Source: CAYOLL01 sp964404765 [NCBI: uncultured Gemmatimonadota bacterium] (lineage in GTDB: Bacteria > 4572-55). From it: a DNA stretch of 39,597 nt. The position numbers were made by a program, and so were the translations under genes. The stretch is from the NCBI GenBank assembly GCA_964404765.1, contig CAYOLL010000046.1, positions 1 to 39,597 of the forward strand. Direction: 5' to 3'. The notes beneath the pieces are model-generated. The model did not search any database. It worked only from the letters and a program-made list of their open reading frames with translations, and was not told the origin of the DNA. Shown here piece after piece: positions 23,754 to 31,600 of this stretch; position 1 is the stretch's first letter, and every line of letters starts with the position of its first letter.

Positions 23754-25244
23754 TCAGGTCGAAATCGGCAGAAAAATCGTCATTGTCGTCCCCGCGCCCG
23801 CTTCGCTTTTGACTTCGATCACGCCGCTATGCTTGTTGATAATGCCCCAAACAACGGCCAAACCCAGGCCCGTGCCTTTCTGACCCTTTGTCGTAAAAAA
23901 CGGCTCAAAAATTTTAGACAAATGCTCGTGCGGGATTCCGCAGCCATTATCGGCCACTTCAATTTCCAGGCCGGGTTGATGGTTACGCGCTCGATTTTGC
24001 GTCGTTATTTTGATTTCACCGCCGCTTTCCGGCATGGCGTCGACGGCATTCAGCAACAGATTGATCAGCACTTGCTGCAGTTGATTACCGTCGGCGTGAA
24101 TCACGGGCAAATCAGCCGGCGCATCCGACGTGACGGTCACTTGCTGCGACTTCAGTTGATGCTGCAAAATCGTCAGGGTTTTTTGGATTACATGACCGAT
24201 TTCTACATTGGATTTTTGCGCCGGCGTTTGGCGGGAAAAGTTGAGCAGACCGTTGACAATCTCGCGGCAACGCTTCGTTTCCCGCACAACCACTTCCAAA
24301 TCCTGCTTTAACTCCGGCGTATCATCAGCCCGCTTGAGCAAGAAACTGCTGTAGGTCAAAACACCGGTTAAAGGATTGTTGATTTCGTGCGCCACCCCTG
24401 CGGCCAGGCGGCCCAGCGAAGCCAGTTTTTCTGACTGATAAAGCTGCTCCTGCGTATCATGGAGTTTCTGGGTCATTTGATTAAAGGATCGGGCCAGATT
24501 GCCCAGTTCATCGTTCTGATTCAGCGCGACACGATAGGTCAAATCCCCGTTGGCAACCGCCGTCGTCGCGTTAACCAGCAGCGTCACCGGCACGCCAACC
24601 AGCCGATGCACCAGCAACCATAAAATGACGCTGATACTGCCAATCGCGCTGACGGCCAAAATCAGCATGGAGCGCGTCCCATGCAGAATCTGCTGATCCA
24701 CGCCGGTTAAACTCATCGTAATATCCAGCACGCCCAGCACGCTCTGCTCCGGCGAATGGGCATGGCAATCGGCCTGCCAGCAATCCGGCTCGTTATAAAT
24801 CGGGCTGACCACACCCAAATTGCGACTGCCGGCAACGGTTGTAAAAGTGCGGGTCCGATCCGGCAAATCCAGGCGGGTCAAAGGCTGGCTGGCATTGTGG
24901 CAGCCGTAGCAGGCCTCGGCTTGTTTGTCCACCATTTTGCCAATATCCGCCGGCTGGGTAGAAAAAATGACCGCGCCTTCCTTGTTAAAAACGCGGACTT
25001 TTTCGATGCCTTCCTGGCGGCCAATTGTCTCAATGATTTGATGGACGTCTTCGAAGCGGTTGGTGAGCATATCATGCCGTGTGCTGTTGCGGACGGTTTC
25101 GCTCAAAAGATAAGCGCTGGCTTCGATCTGCTGAATCAATTGACGCTTATGGGAATCAAGCGTCAAAAATGCAAATAAGCCGACAATCACCATTGTCGCG
25201 CAACCTACGGCAAAAATTAACTTGTAGCTGATTCGGCTTTTCAT
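23754..25244 (-). CDS. Sensor histidine kinase with periplasmic c-type heme domain
   Basis: The 496-residue kinase has TM1 near 8-29, a periplasmic domain to about 190, TM2 (about 192-214), HAMP, HisKA with phosphoacceptor His286 (LAAGVAHEINNPLTG) and HATPase (NGCGIPHEHLSKIFEPFF, GTGLGLAVVWGI). The periplasmic domain has a heme c motif CYGCH (112-116) and a CWQADCH motif (155-161), a CX4CH spacing that could bind a second heme, ahead of VLGVLDITMSL. A redox, gas or electron-flow signal is likely. The ATG at 25244 is preferred to an upstream TTG at 25262. Its cognate regulator is the next gene. A consensus promoter precedes it. Confidence 0.94.
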   Translation of the reverse strand: MKSRISYKLIFAVGCATMVIVGLFAFLTLDSHKRQLIQQIEASAYLLSETVRNSTRHDMLTNRFEDVHQIIETIGRQEGIEKVRVFNKEGAVIFSTQPADIGKMVDKQAEACYGCHNASQPLTRLDLPDRTRTFTTVAGSRNLGVVSPIYNEPDCWQADCHAHSPEQSVLGVLDITMSLTGVDQQILHGTRSMLILAVSAIGSISVILWLLVHRLVGVPVTLLVNATTAVANGDLTYRVALNQNDELGNLARSFNQMTQKLHDTQEQLYQSEKLASLGRLAAGVAHEINNPLTGVLTYSSFLLKRADDTPELKQDLEVVVRETKRCREIVNGLLNFSRQTPAQKSNVEIGHVIQKTLTILQHQLKSQQVTVTSDAPADLPVIHADGNQLQQVLINLLLNAVDAMPESGGEIKITTQNRARNHQPGLEIEVADNGCGIPHEHLSKIFEPFFTTKGQKGTGLGLAVVWGIINKHSGVIEVKSEAGAGTTMTIFLPIST

Positions 25245-25298
25245 CGTTTTACGCTCGTTCAAGCGTTGTAAAAGATTAAAGAGTTTTATATCCTAAAT

Positions 25299-25332
25299 AT
25301 AATAAATGTACTTCTTTTGATGTGTCTGTCAA
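25299..25332 (-). promoter_or_regulatory. Promoter for the heme kinase and redox locus
   Basis: On the minus strand a perfect TTGACA (25332-25327) is followed after 16 nt by TACATT (25310-25305), or after 22 nt by TATTAT (25304-25299). The kinase start codon is about 55-60 nt further on. It would drive kinase, regulator and possibly the two electron-transfer genes. Confidence 0.5.
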
Positions 25333-25443
25333 GAGCAATTCGCTTAAATATGTGACCAGTTCAGGGATGCTCGATAATCGCACATAACGCATCTTGCCGA
25401 TAATCTTCCAAGCGCTGGGAATTAGCGATGGGGCAATTTCCTC

Positions 25444-25472
25444 TTGCTGAATTCAGGAGTAATTGCTATACT
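25444..25472 (+). promoter_or_regulatory. Promoter for the YigZ-family gene
   Basis: TTGCTG (25444-25449) and TATACT (25467-25472) are 17 nt apart, and TGC precedes the -10 hexamer as in an extended -10. The YigZ start is 49 nt downstream. Together with the kinase promoter it makes this 277-bp gap a divergent promoter region; nothing else was seen in it. Confidence 0.45.
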
Positions 25473-25521
25473 TACAGCGTTTTTCAGGCAATAATTTTAC
25501 ATCGACCTACAAAAGCGTTTT

Positions 25522-26151
25522 ATGTCAACGGAATTAGAAAAATATCTGACGCTGGAAGCGCAGACCCGGCTGGAGATTCCCAAAATTAAAGGCTCGCGCT
25601 TTATTGCTGCGGCCGCGCCGGCGCCGGATCGCGCCGCGGCTGAGGCATTTGTAGAACGGCAGCGCAAAGAGTTCCACAATGCGACGCATCATTGCTGGGC
25701 TTATCGGTTGGGGACGGCGGAAGATGCGCGTAGCCAGGACGATGGCGAGCCGTCGGGAACAGCAGGCAAGCCCATCCTGCAGGCGCTGGAAGCCAGGGGC
25801 TTGTATTATGCCGCCGTTGTTGTAACGCGGTATTTTGGGGGGACAAAGCTGGGCACGGGCGGATTAAGTCGAGCTTATGGTGAGGCTGCCACAACGGTTT
25901 TAGATCAGGCGCCTTTGCTGGTTCTGACGCTATTTCAACATTACCGCTTGCGCTATGCATTTGAGCAGATCAATGTTGTGATGAACGTTGTTAGCAAAAG
26001 TGGGGCGCGTTTTGTGGATACCCAATATGGTGAGGATGTCCGGGCAGAGGTGGCTTTGCGGGTGGCCACTGCCGGGGATTTTGTTAAAAATCTAACGGAA
26101 GCTACGGCAAGCCGTGTTGTTTGTGAGGAAGCCGGTCAGGTTTATGATTAG
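25522..26151 (+). CDS. yigZ: YigZ/IMPACT family protein
   Basis: The 209-residue protein matches the YigZ family over its full length: KIKGSRFIAAAAP, THHCWAYRLG, QDDGEPSGTAGKPILQAL and VVVTRYFGGTKLGTGGLSRAYGEA, followed by a small C-terminal domain. The family is related to eukaryotic IMPACT and is proposed to bind RNA or elongation factor; its molecular role is unsettled. It is one of only two genes on the plus strand. No Shine-Dalgarno is visible before the ATG, but a promoter-like pair is upstream. Confidence 0.94.
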   Translation: MSTELEKYLTLEAQTRLEIPKIKGSRFIAAAAPAPDRAAAEAFVERQRKEFHNATHHCWAYRLGTAEDARSQDDGEPSGTAGKPILQALEARGLYYAAVVVTRYFGGTKLGTGGLSRAYGEAATTVLDQAPLLVLTLFQHYRLRYAFEQINVVMNVVSKSGARFVDTQYGEDVRAEVALRVATAGDFVKNLTEATASRVVCEEAGQVYD

Positions 26152-26192
26152 CGATTTAACCGCATAAACGCAGCGGTTTGGTCTTTAGACGC

Positions 26193-27173
26193 TCAACGCG
26201 GCACTTCGATACGATCAATAATCTGGCGGATAACATCTTTAATGCGTCGGCCTTCCATTTCTTTTTCGGGTGTCAGCAACAGGCGATGCTGCAAAGCCGG
26301 ATAGATGACTTCGCGGATATCGTCGGGCGTGACAAAGTCGCGGCCATTGATAATGGCAAAGGCTTTGGCAGCGGTTAAAATAGATAGCGAAGCACGCGGG
26401 GAACCGCCGAGATAAAGCGCTTCATGAGCGCGAGTCGTTTGCACCATCTGGGCAATATAGCGAACCAGATGCGCTTCGATATGAATGGTTTTGACCAGCG
26501 CCTGATATTGGCCCAGTTGCGCGGCGTTCAATACAGGATTGACCAGCTCGACCGGTGTCTGTTCCCGGCGCTGATGATGGCGGTTAAGAATTTCGATCTC
26601 GTCGTCCAGCGGCGGATAGTCCACTTCGATTTTGAACAGGAAACGGTCAATTTGCGCTTCCGGCAGGCGGTATGTCCCTTCCTGTTCGATCGGGTTCTGG
26701 GTGGCAATCACCATAAACGGCCGGGCCATCGGATAGGTGACCCCGTCAATGGTTGCTTGCCGCTCTTCCATGACTTCAAATAAAGCCGCCTGCGTTTTGG
26801 CCGGGGCGCGATTGATTTCATCAATGAGAATCATATTAGAAAAGATCGGGCCGGATTTAAATTCAAAATCGGATGTTTTCATATTGTAGACTGCGGTGCC
26901 CAGCACATCCGACGGCATCAAATCGGGCGTAAACTGCAAACGTGAAAAGCCAACGGCCACTGTTCGGGCCAGCAAGCGCGCGCTTAAGGTTTTGGCAATG
27001 CCCGGCACGCCTTCGATAAGCACATGCCCATTAGCCAAAAGCGCTGCTATCAATAAGTCAATCATGCGCTGTTGTCCAACAATGACTTTTTGTAACTCGG
27101 CGCGTACTTGCTGGATTGAAGTCTGCACTGCGGATAAATCCAGCCGCGTATTTAAACTGATTTCGTTTTCCAT
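26193..27173 (-). CDS. MoxR-family AAA+ ATPase
   Basis: The 326-residue ATPase has Walker A GVPGIAKT (55-62), Walker B LIDEINRAP (116-124), the GPIFSNMILIDEINRAPAKT stretch, sensor I in VIATQNPIEQEGTY and sensor II in GGSPRASLSI. MoxR proteins act as chaperones that mature or activate enzyme complexes, usually encoded next to DUF58 and von Willebrand A proteins. Neither is present: the neighbours are the convergent yigZ and the divergent lipid kinase, so it is an orphan copy. CGGAG lies 5 nt before the ATG and a promoter is at 27227-27253. Confidence 0.95.
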   Translation of the reverse strand: MENEISLNTRLDLSAVQTSIQQVRAELQKVIVGQQRMIDLLIAALLANGHVLIEGVPGIAKTLSARLLARTVAVGFSRLQFTPDLMPSDVLGTAVYNMKTSDFEFKSGPIFSNMILIDEINRAPAKTQAALFEVMEERQATIDGVTYPMARPFMVIATQNPIEQEGTYRLPEAQIDRFLFKIEVDYPPLDDEIEILNRHHQRREQTPVELVNPVLNAAQLGQYQALVKTIHIEAHLVRYIAQMVQTTRAHEALYLGGSPRASLSILTAAKAFAIINGRDFVTPDDIREVIYPALQHRLLLTPEKEMEGRRIKDVIRQIIDRIEVPR

Positions 27174-27226
27174 AAAATCTCCGGCTTAAGCGTGAGAAAA
27201 TCTGCGTCTTTAGGAGAGCGCCGCAA

Positions 27227-27253
27227 ATTATCCCCAAGTTTTCAAGTTGTCAA
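27227..27253 (-). promoter_or_regulatory. Promoter for the MoxR gene
   Basis: On the minus strand a perfect TTGACA (27253-27248) is followed by GATAAT (15-nt spacer, five of six matches) or by TAATTT (17-nt spacer). The MoxR start codon is about 55 nt downstream. It lies in the divergent gap with the lipid kinase gene. Confidence 0.5.
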
Positions 27254-27311
27254 TACCTTTTACGTCTTCAACTCCTTTACGCCTTTACTTTTACTTTAAA
27301 CGGTTAAAATT

Positions 27312-28232
27312 ATGCAACCCAGACACTATCACTTTATTTTGAATCCCAAAGCGCGCGGCGGGACCGGCCTTCCCCGATTCAAAAAAATCGAAAGCGCCTA
27401 TCTGCGCGGCTCGATTTCGTATACGCTGCACACGCCGCCATCACCGCGTCATATCCAGCAGGTTGTGCAGGATGTGGACGATAAGCAGGCGGTGATTGTG
27501 GCTGTCGGTGGTGACGGCACGGTCAATCTGGTGATTGCCGGGATGCTAAAAACCAATTCACCGGCTGTTTTGGGCGTGATTCCGATGGGCACCGGTAACG
27601 CGCTATCCTATACATTGGGCGTGCGGCAGACGGCGCAGGCTGCCCGGACGCTGTTTAATGGCGCGATTTACGGAATGGACGTAATTGAAACGAATTACGG
27701 CGATATGCCGTATGTGATGTTTATGGCCAGCGTTGGCTTAGAGGGCCGCTTGCTCGCATTGCGAAACTCGCTGGTAAAGTGGGGGCATTTCTGGTCGTTT
27801 CCGCTGGCGATTGCCAAAGGCTGGCGGTTGCCGCTATCGTCGGTGACAATAAGTGTGGATGGAAAACCGGCGCTGGTTAATCAAACAGTATCTTCCGCGG
27901 TTATTACCAACGGGCATTGCTACGGTTATAATTTTAAAGCTGTTCCGCGCAATTTTATTGATGACGGGCTGATTGAATTGCAGCTTTTCCCATCGCGTTC
28001 GGCTCAGATTCTGGCCATGACTCAATATGCTTTTGGCGGGACTTATCCGCCGGAGGTGCGTCATTTTACCTGCCGGCAAGTGGAAATCGGTGGGGAAGAG
28101 GCCGCTCAGTTTGATGGGGAAGTTGTCCGCCAGCCGACGTATACTTTCCGTGTTTTACCACGGGCAATCCGGATTCTGGCTGCTGATAACCACTATTTTT
28201 CGCAGCCGGCCGTGGATCGGATCACGATTTAA
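27312..28232 (+). CDS. Diacylglycerol/sphingosine kinase-like lipid kinase (YegS/BmrU type)
   Basis: The 306-residue protein has the DAGK catalytic domain: [10 protein letters not shown] at the start, [10 protein letters not shown] (66-72 for the GGDGTVN core) for ATP binding, and [15 protein letters not shown]. The C-terminal lobe has [22 protein letters not shown] and [11 protein letters not shown], and ends near IRILA. It should phosphorylate a diacylglycerol-like lipid at the membrane; the substrate is not clear from sequence. No ribosome-binding site is apparent. Its stop codon overlaps that of the convergent queF. Confidence 0.93.
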   Translation: MQPRHYHFILNPKARGGTGLPRFKKIESAYLRGSISYTLHTPPSPRHIQQVVQDVDDKQAVIVAVGGDGTVNLVIAGMLKTNSPAVLGVIPMGTGNALSYTLGVRQTAQAARTLFNGAIYGMDVIETNYGDMPYVMFMASVGLEGRLLALRNSLVKWGHFWSFPLAIAKGWRLPLSSVTISVDGKPALVNQTVSSAVITNGHCYGYNFKAVPRNFIDDGLIELQLFPSRSAQILAMTQYAFGGTYPPEVRHFTCRQVEIGGEEAAQFDGEVVRQPTYTFRVLPRAIRILAADNHYFSQPAVDRITI

Positions 28233-28675
28233 GCCCGGATGTGCATCGCTTCTACGACAATTGAAATCCCACCACGCGCCGCAAACTGACCAATTACTTT
28301 ACATTCCAAAGGATCCAGCGCTTTAACCAAATCGTCTAAAATTTGATTGACCACATGCTCATGAAAAGTGCCTTCGTTGCGATACGACCATAAATATAGC
28401 TTAAGCGATTTGGATTCGACAATTTTTTCATGTGGGATGTAGCAGATTTTGATCGTCGCAAAGTCGGGTTGGCCGGTAATGGGACAAACGCAGGTAAATT
28501 CGCTGGTTTCCAGGGTTACGGTGTAGCGGCGGCCGGGATGACGATTGGGAAATACTTCCAGTTTCCGCATCGGTTGATTGGCGGGTTGGCCCAACAAGGT
28601 CAGGTTGGCGGCCAGATTTGTCGCATCAGCGGGTTGCGCTTGGATTTTATTTTGTCTGGTATATTTTTTATGCAC
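28229..28675 (-). CDS. queF: NADPH-dependent 7-cyano-7-deazaguanine reductase QueF (short type)
   Basis: The 148-residue enzyme reduces preQ0 to preQ1 in queuosine synthesis. Motifs of the unimodular QueF are clear: [19 protein letters not shown] with catalytic Cys64 and Asp71, the [26 protein letters not shown]/substrate motif (87-107), and a [13 protein letters not shown] end. It starts at a GTG with GGAG 10 nt upstream. No queC, queD or queE is nearby, and I see no preQ1 riboswitch in the 86-bp leader, which is mostly repeat. The gene end shares bases with the lipid kinase stop codon. Confidence 0.95.
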   Translation of the reverse strand: MHKKYTRQNKIQAQPADATNLAANLTLLGQPANQPMRKLEVFPNRHPGRRYTVTLETSEFTCVCPITGQPDFATIKICYIPHEKIVESKSLKLYLWSYRNEGTFHEHVVNQILDDLVKALDPLECKVIGQFAARGGISIVVEAMHIRA

Positions 28676-28698
28676 AGGTTTTAAACTCCGGATTTTAG

Positions 28699-28761
28699 CC
28701 TGAAAAATTCAAGACACGGCACAAAGGCTCAAAAAATCATGTAGTTCATGAATAATTCAGG
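28699..28761. repeat. Short MITE-like element, CCTGAATTATTCA family
   Basis: CCTGAAAAATTCA (28699-28711) pairs with TGAATAATTCAGG (28749-28761). At 63 bp it is the shortest member seen. Its right end touches the GNAT stop codon (28762-28764). Confidence 0.65.
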
Positions 28762-29454
28762 TCAGAAAAGATACTTTTTTAAAAAAGATTCCAGTCGTCC
28801 GATTTCAAAATTATCCGCCATCTGCTTGATATCCTGATAAAATTGGATGTAGGCATCTTGCCGTTGTACACGTTCTTCGAGTGCGCTATGTAAATCGCTG
28901 ATATTGCCAAAAGTCACAAAGCGCTGCAAATGTGCCAGTTCTTCACGCGGCGGAATGGCTAAACCTATGCCTTCTAACGACTGATACATGATGTGCGCAT
29001 CCACATAGCCCAACTGCTGATGGCGAAAAGCGCCGGGCGTCGTGCCGATAATTTTGAAACCCATTTTCTGCCAAAGTGTTACCGCCGCCGTGTTGGTGCT
29101 GACGACAATATTAAACTGCATCGCCCGATAGCCGGCTTTTTTGGCCTCTTCCAGCGAATGTGCACACATGGCCTTGCCAATTTGGTGACCCCGAAATTCC
29201 GGATCGACCATATAACCGGCGTTGGCAATATGCGCTCCCAAACCGGGTTGGTTTGGTTTAAGAAGATAAGTGCCAGCAACGCGCCCTTTTATTTCAGCCA
29301 CGTAGGATTTGACCGACGGCGAAAGCCATATTTGACGGGCATTTTCTTCAGTTGTGTCAGGCTCGTAGACATAAGTATCGCCGGTTTTTATAACTGCATG
29401 GAAAATTTTCCAGATTGCATCAAAATCATTATCAGCCGCAGGTCTGATTAGCAT
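28762..29454 (-). CDS. GNAT-family N-acetyltransferase with C-terminal extension
   Basis: Starting at ATG 29454 the protein has 230 residues. Residues 1-160 are a GNAT domain (MLIRPAADNDFDAIW, GTYLLKPNQPGLGAHIANAGYMVD, the acetyl-CoA loop FRGHQIGKAM and FNIVVSTNTAAVTLWQKMGFK). The last 70 residues are a helical tail of unknown role. The longer in-frame start at 29559 is rejected because that part is encoded by the inverted repeat at 29507-29573; GGAT precedes the chosen ATG. The substrate is not predictable from sequence. Confidence 0.88.
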   Translation of the reverse strand: MLIRPAADNDFDAIWKIFHAVIKTGDTYVYEPDTTEENARQIWLSPSVKSYVAEIKGRVAGTYLLKPNQPGLGAHIANAGYMVDPEFRGHQIGKAMCAHSLEEAKKAGYRAMQFNIVVSTNTAAVTLWQKMGFKIIGTTPGAFRHQQLGYVDAHIMYQSLEGIGLAIPPREELAHLQRFVTFGNISDLHSALEERVQRQDAYIQFYQDIKQMADNFEIGRLESFLKKYLF

Positions 29455-29506
29455 AAAGACATCCAATTTTTTCCATAGATTAGGGTATCTCCTCAAAAAG
29501 TAAGGG

Positions 29507-29573
29507 AGAGATGCCATCTTTCGAGCCCAACGGCTTGATCCGGTGCGGTTTCGTTCCAAAAGATGGCATCTCT
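29507..29573. repeat. Inverted-repeat element, AGAGATGCCATCTT family, copy 2
   Basis: AGAGATGCCATCTTT (29507-29521) and its complement (29559-29573) form perfect 15-bp ends with a 37-bp core that differs from copy 1 at 1267-1346. TAAGGG/CCCTTA bases on the outside extend the symmetry. It fills the gap between the ferritin-like gene stop (29600, upstream in the opposite order) and the GNAT leader. Confidence 0.75.
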
Positions 29574-29599
29574 TACCCTTGATTATTGAGCGGATACGA

Positions 29600-30208
29600 T
29601 TAGGGATAGGGTATTGCTATCGGTGTGAATCCGCTAAAAAAGGCGCTATTAATAAAAAATCCTTTTTCGATTAACAGTGTCAGCGCCGGAAGCTGTCCGT
29701 TTTGCACCAATGTTAACGCCGTGTTGAGTTGGATAAAGTGCGCGACTTCAATCGGATAGATATTGGCGTACAGGATGCGAAAGTCGTGCGGCAGGCTTTC
29801 GATTTGGAGCGCCGTCCAATAGAGCGAGGCCGCTTGATACTCCAGGGCGATGCCGAGCAAAACGGCTTCACCGACGTTTTTGGCGTTCTCCATGCCGGGG
29901 TGGGCGCTTACACTGTTTAAGCCGATTTCCGGAACGCCCCAGACCCTTAGCTTATCGTTGTAGCTTTTAAGATGCGCCTGGTGATGTCCGCCAAATTGAT
30001 CCGTAATCGCTTTAATATCCGGAAATCTTTCGCCGGCGCGTTTATAGGAGTTGACCGCTTCGGCCTCCCGACGCGCCCAGCCGACAACAGGGTCGGCCGC
30101 GCCCGGATTCATCGGCTCGTAGTCGGTTTCACAGCCGGTTAAAAGCGTACCGGCAAGCGCCGGGACGCTTAATAAAGGGATGGATTTAAGAAAGTCACGT
30201 CGTTTCAT
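29600..30208 (-). CDS. Tat-exported ferritin-like lipoprotein
   Basis: The 202-residue protein starts MKRRDFLKS, a twin-arginine signal, and LLTGC gives a lipobox with Cys26 as the lipidated residue. The mature part is helical with pairs of Glu and His in ferritin-like spacing (REAEAVNSYKRAGE, GGHHQAHLKSYNDKL, LLGIALEYQAASLYWTAL, IYPIEVAHFIQLNTAL), matching the ferritin-like-2/DUF4439 type. A di-iron or other metal site in the periplasm is inferred. It lies 48 bp after the porin gene stop region and could be cotranscribed with it. The specific reaction is unknown. Confidence 0.8.
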   Translation of the reverse strand: MKRRDFLKSIPLLSVPALAGTLLTGCETDYEPMNPGAADPVVGWARREAEAVNSYKRAGERFPDIKAITDQFGGHHQAHLKSYNDKLRVWGVPEIGLNSVSAHPGMENAKNVGEAVLLGIALEYQAASLYWTALQIESLPHDFRILYANIYPIEVAHFIQLNTALTLVQNGQLPALTLLIEKGFFINSAFFSGFTPIAIPYP

Positions 30209-30255
30209 TATGATAACTTTCGTTGAATAGGGGAGAGGATAAAAAACTAATTTGC

Positions 30256-31482
30256 TCAGAACGAAGCTGTCAGAATAGCTCGGAACGCATTATCTTTTGG
30301 GTCTTTACCGTTGTTCGCCACATCCGTATCCTGCATTAAATACGTTGCTTTGAGCAATATCGAGCGTGACAGCTTGTAGCCCGCCGCCACCGAGAAACGG
30401 GTTACATTGTCATCCCACGGATTCTTGCCGATGGTTGAGGTGGTTTCCGCGGGATGGTCGTATTCTTTAAACGTCAACTGCTCGGCGCGAACCGCAATGT
30501 AACTGCCGGTCAAGAAGGGCGGCTCCACTCGTAAGTCGACATAAAAGCCTGAATTTTCCAACTCAAATTCGGCTAATTGGGTGCTGTCGGCTTTAGTGCG
30601 GATCCATTTTCCGCCGGCAAAGCCCGGCACTTTCCACTTGGACAGCACAAATTCGCCGGATAATTCAAAGTAAGAGTAGGCCAGGTTCCAGTCGGTACCG
30701 ATTAACGTTTGGCGAAAATCGGTCAGGTTATCAAATTGGCGATTTACGGTTTCGAGCTCCATAAAGCTGCCGTGATTAACGGACACGCCCTGCTCCCAGA
30801 AGAACAGCGGCTTAAAGCCGGCGCGACCTACGACGGCGGCATTGGCCAATTTGGTCCAACCCTTGGTCGAAGCCAGCGCGGCATTGGTCACGCCCAAATC
30901 CAGGTTGATCTGATCCGAAACCGCCCAATTGACTTTGCCGCCCGTAGTGTAACCGCCAAAGTAGATGGTCGTTACGCCCACATCCGTGCCTTGATCGTAT
31001 GCGCCGCTATTGCCGGCTATCGGCCAGAATCCCCAAATTTCGGAAACATTGATAAAATACTCATACAACAGCGGCGCGTTGACCAGCGAGTTATCCGCCG
31101 CCAATTGTCGCCGGGCATACATCCCGAACGGACTGACAAAGCGGCCAATCGTTGCCCCAACGTGCGCGTCCGGCTTTTGCCAGGTTAGTTCGGCCAGCAG
31201 GACTTGCGGATTGTTTAGCCGGCCCGTGCCCCAGGTGTGCCAGGTGATACGGGTGTTAAAGCTCCAATCGTCGTCAATTTGGGCAAAGCCGAACAAATTG
31301 AGCTGATTAATGCCGAGATGCGACCGGCGGTAATCATTGCTGATGCCGTTGGTCAAAAAATTCGAGGCGGAATCACCGGCTGAATACTCCAGATCGACGC
31401 TGCCGCTAAATTGTAACTGCGCTTGCGCCGATCCGACCGTCAACATCATCAGCGTCAGCAAGGCCAAAAACCGCTTTTTCAT
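30256..31482 (-). CDS. Outer-membrane beta-barrel porin-like protein
   Basis: The 408-residue protein has a Sec signal peptide (MKKRFLALLTLMMLTVGSAQA) and then alternating amphipathic strands with aromatic girdles, ending in RAILTASF with a terminal Phe, as outer-membrane barrels do. Features such as FSGSVDLEYSAGD, GFAQIDDDWSFNTRITW and SPFGMYARRQLAADNSLV resemble phosphate-selective porin-like (OprO/OprP) sequences, but the substrate is not determined. GGAGG lies 6 nt before the ATG at 31482; a TTG one codon earlier is rejected. The ferritin-like lipoprotein follows downstream. Confidence 0.85.
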   Translation of the reverse strand: MKKRFLALLTLMMLTVGSAQAQLQFSGSVDLEYSAGDSASNFLTNGISNDYRRSHLGINQLNLFGFAQIDDDWSFNTRITWHTWGTGRLNNPQVLLAELTWQKPDAHVGATIGRFVSPFGMYARRQLAADNSLVNAPLLYEYFINVSEIWGFWPIAGNSGAYDQGTDVGVTTIYFGGYTTGGKVNWAVSDQINLDLGVTNAALASTKGWTKLANAAVVGRAGFKPLFFWEQGVSVNHGSFMELETVNRQFDNLTDFRQTLIGTDWNLAYSYFELSGEFVLSKWKVPGFAGGKWIRTKADSTQLAEFELENSGFYVDLRVEPPFLTGSYIAVRAEQLTFKEYDHPAETTSTIGKNPWDDNVTRFSVAAGYKLSRSILLKATYLMQDTDVANNGKDPKDNAFRAILTASF

Positions 31483-31567
31483 CAAAAACCTCCAAATGGG
31501 TGGATTATGGGACTAAACATTTACGTGACTACAGAAAACTTCGACCTGAATTGAGCGATTTAAAATT

Positions 31568-31600
31568 AGAAATGACATTTCTTCAAGAAATGTCATTTCT
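31568..31600. terminator. Perfect 15-bp hairpin overlapping the thioesterase stop
   Basis: AGAAATGACATTTCT (31568-31582) and AGAAATGTCATTTCT (31586-31600) are exact complements around a 3-nt loop. The thioesterase stop codon (31593-31595) lies in the right arm. It should form a strong RNA hairpin at the 3' end of that message. It may also be a member of a dispersed repeat family. Confidence 0.6.

Noticed and set aside
28676-28761. A preQ1 riboswitch in front of queF
   Set aside because: The leader is mostly a dispersed inverted repeat, and I could not form the short stem and A-rich tail of a preQ1 aptamer.
29455-29559. A longer GNAT protein starting at 29559
   Set aside because: The added 35 residues are encoded in the AGAGATGCCATCTT inverted repeat, and GNAT domains start at the MLIRPA segment.
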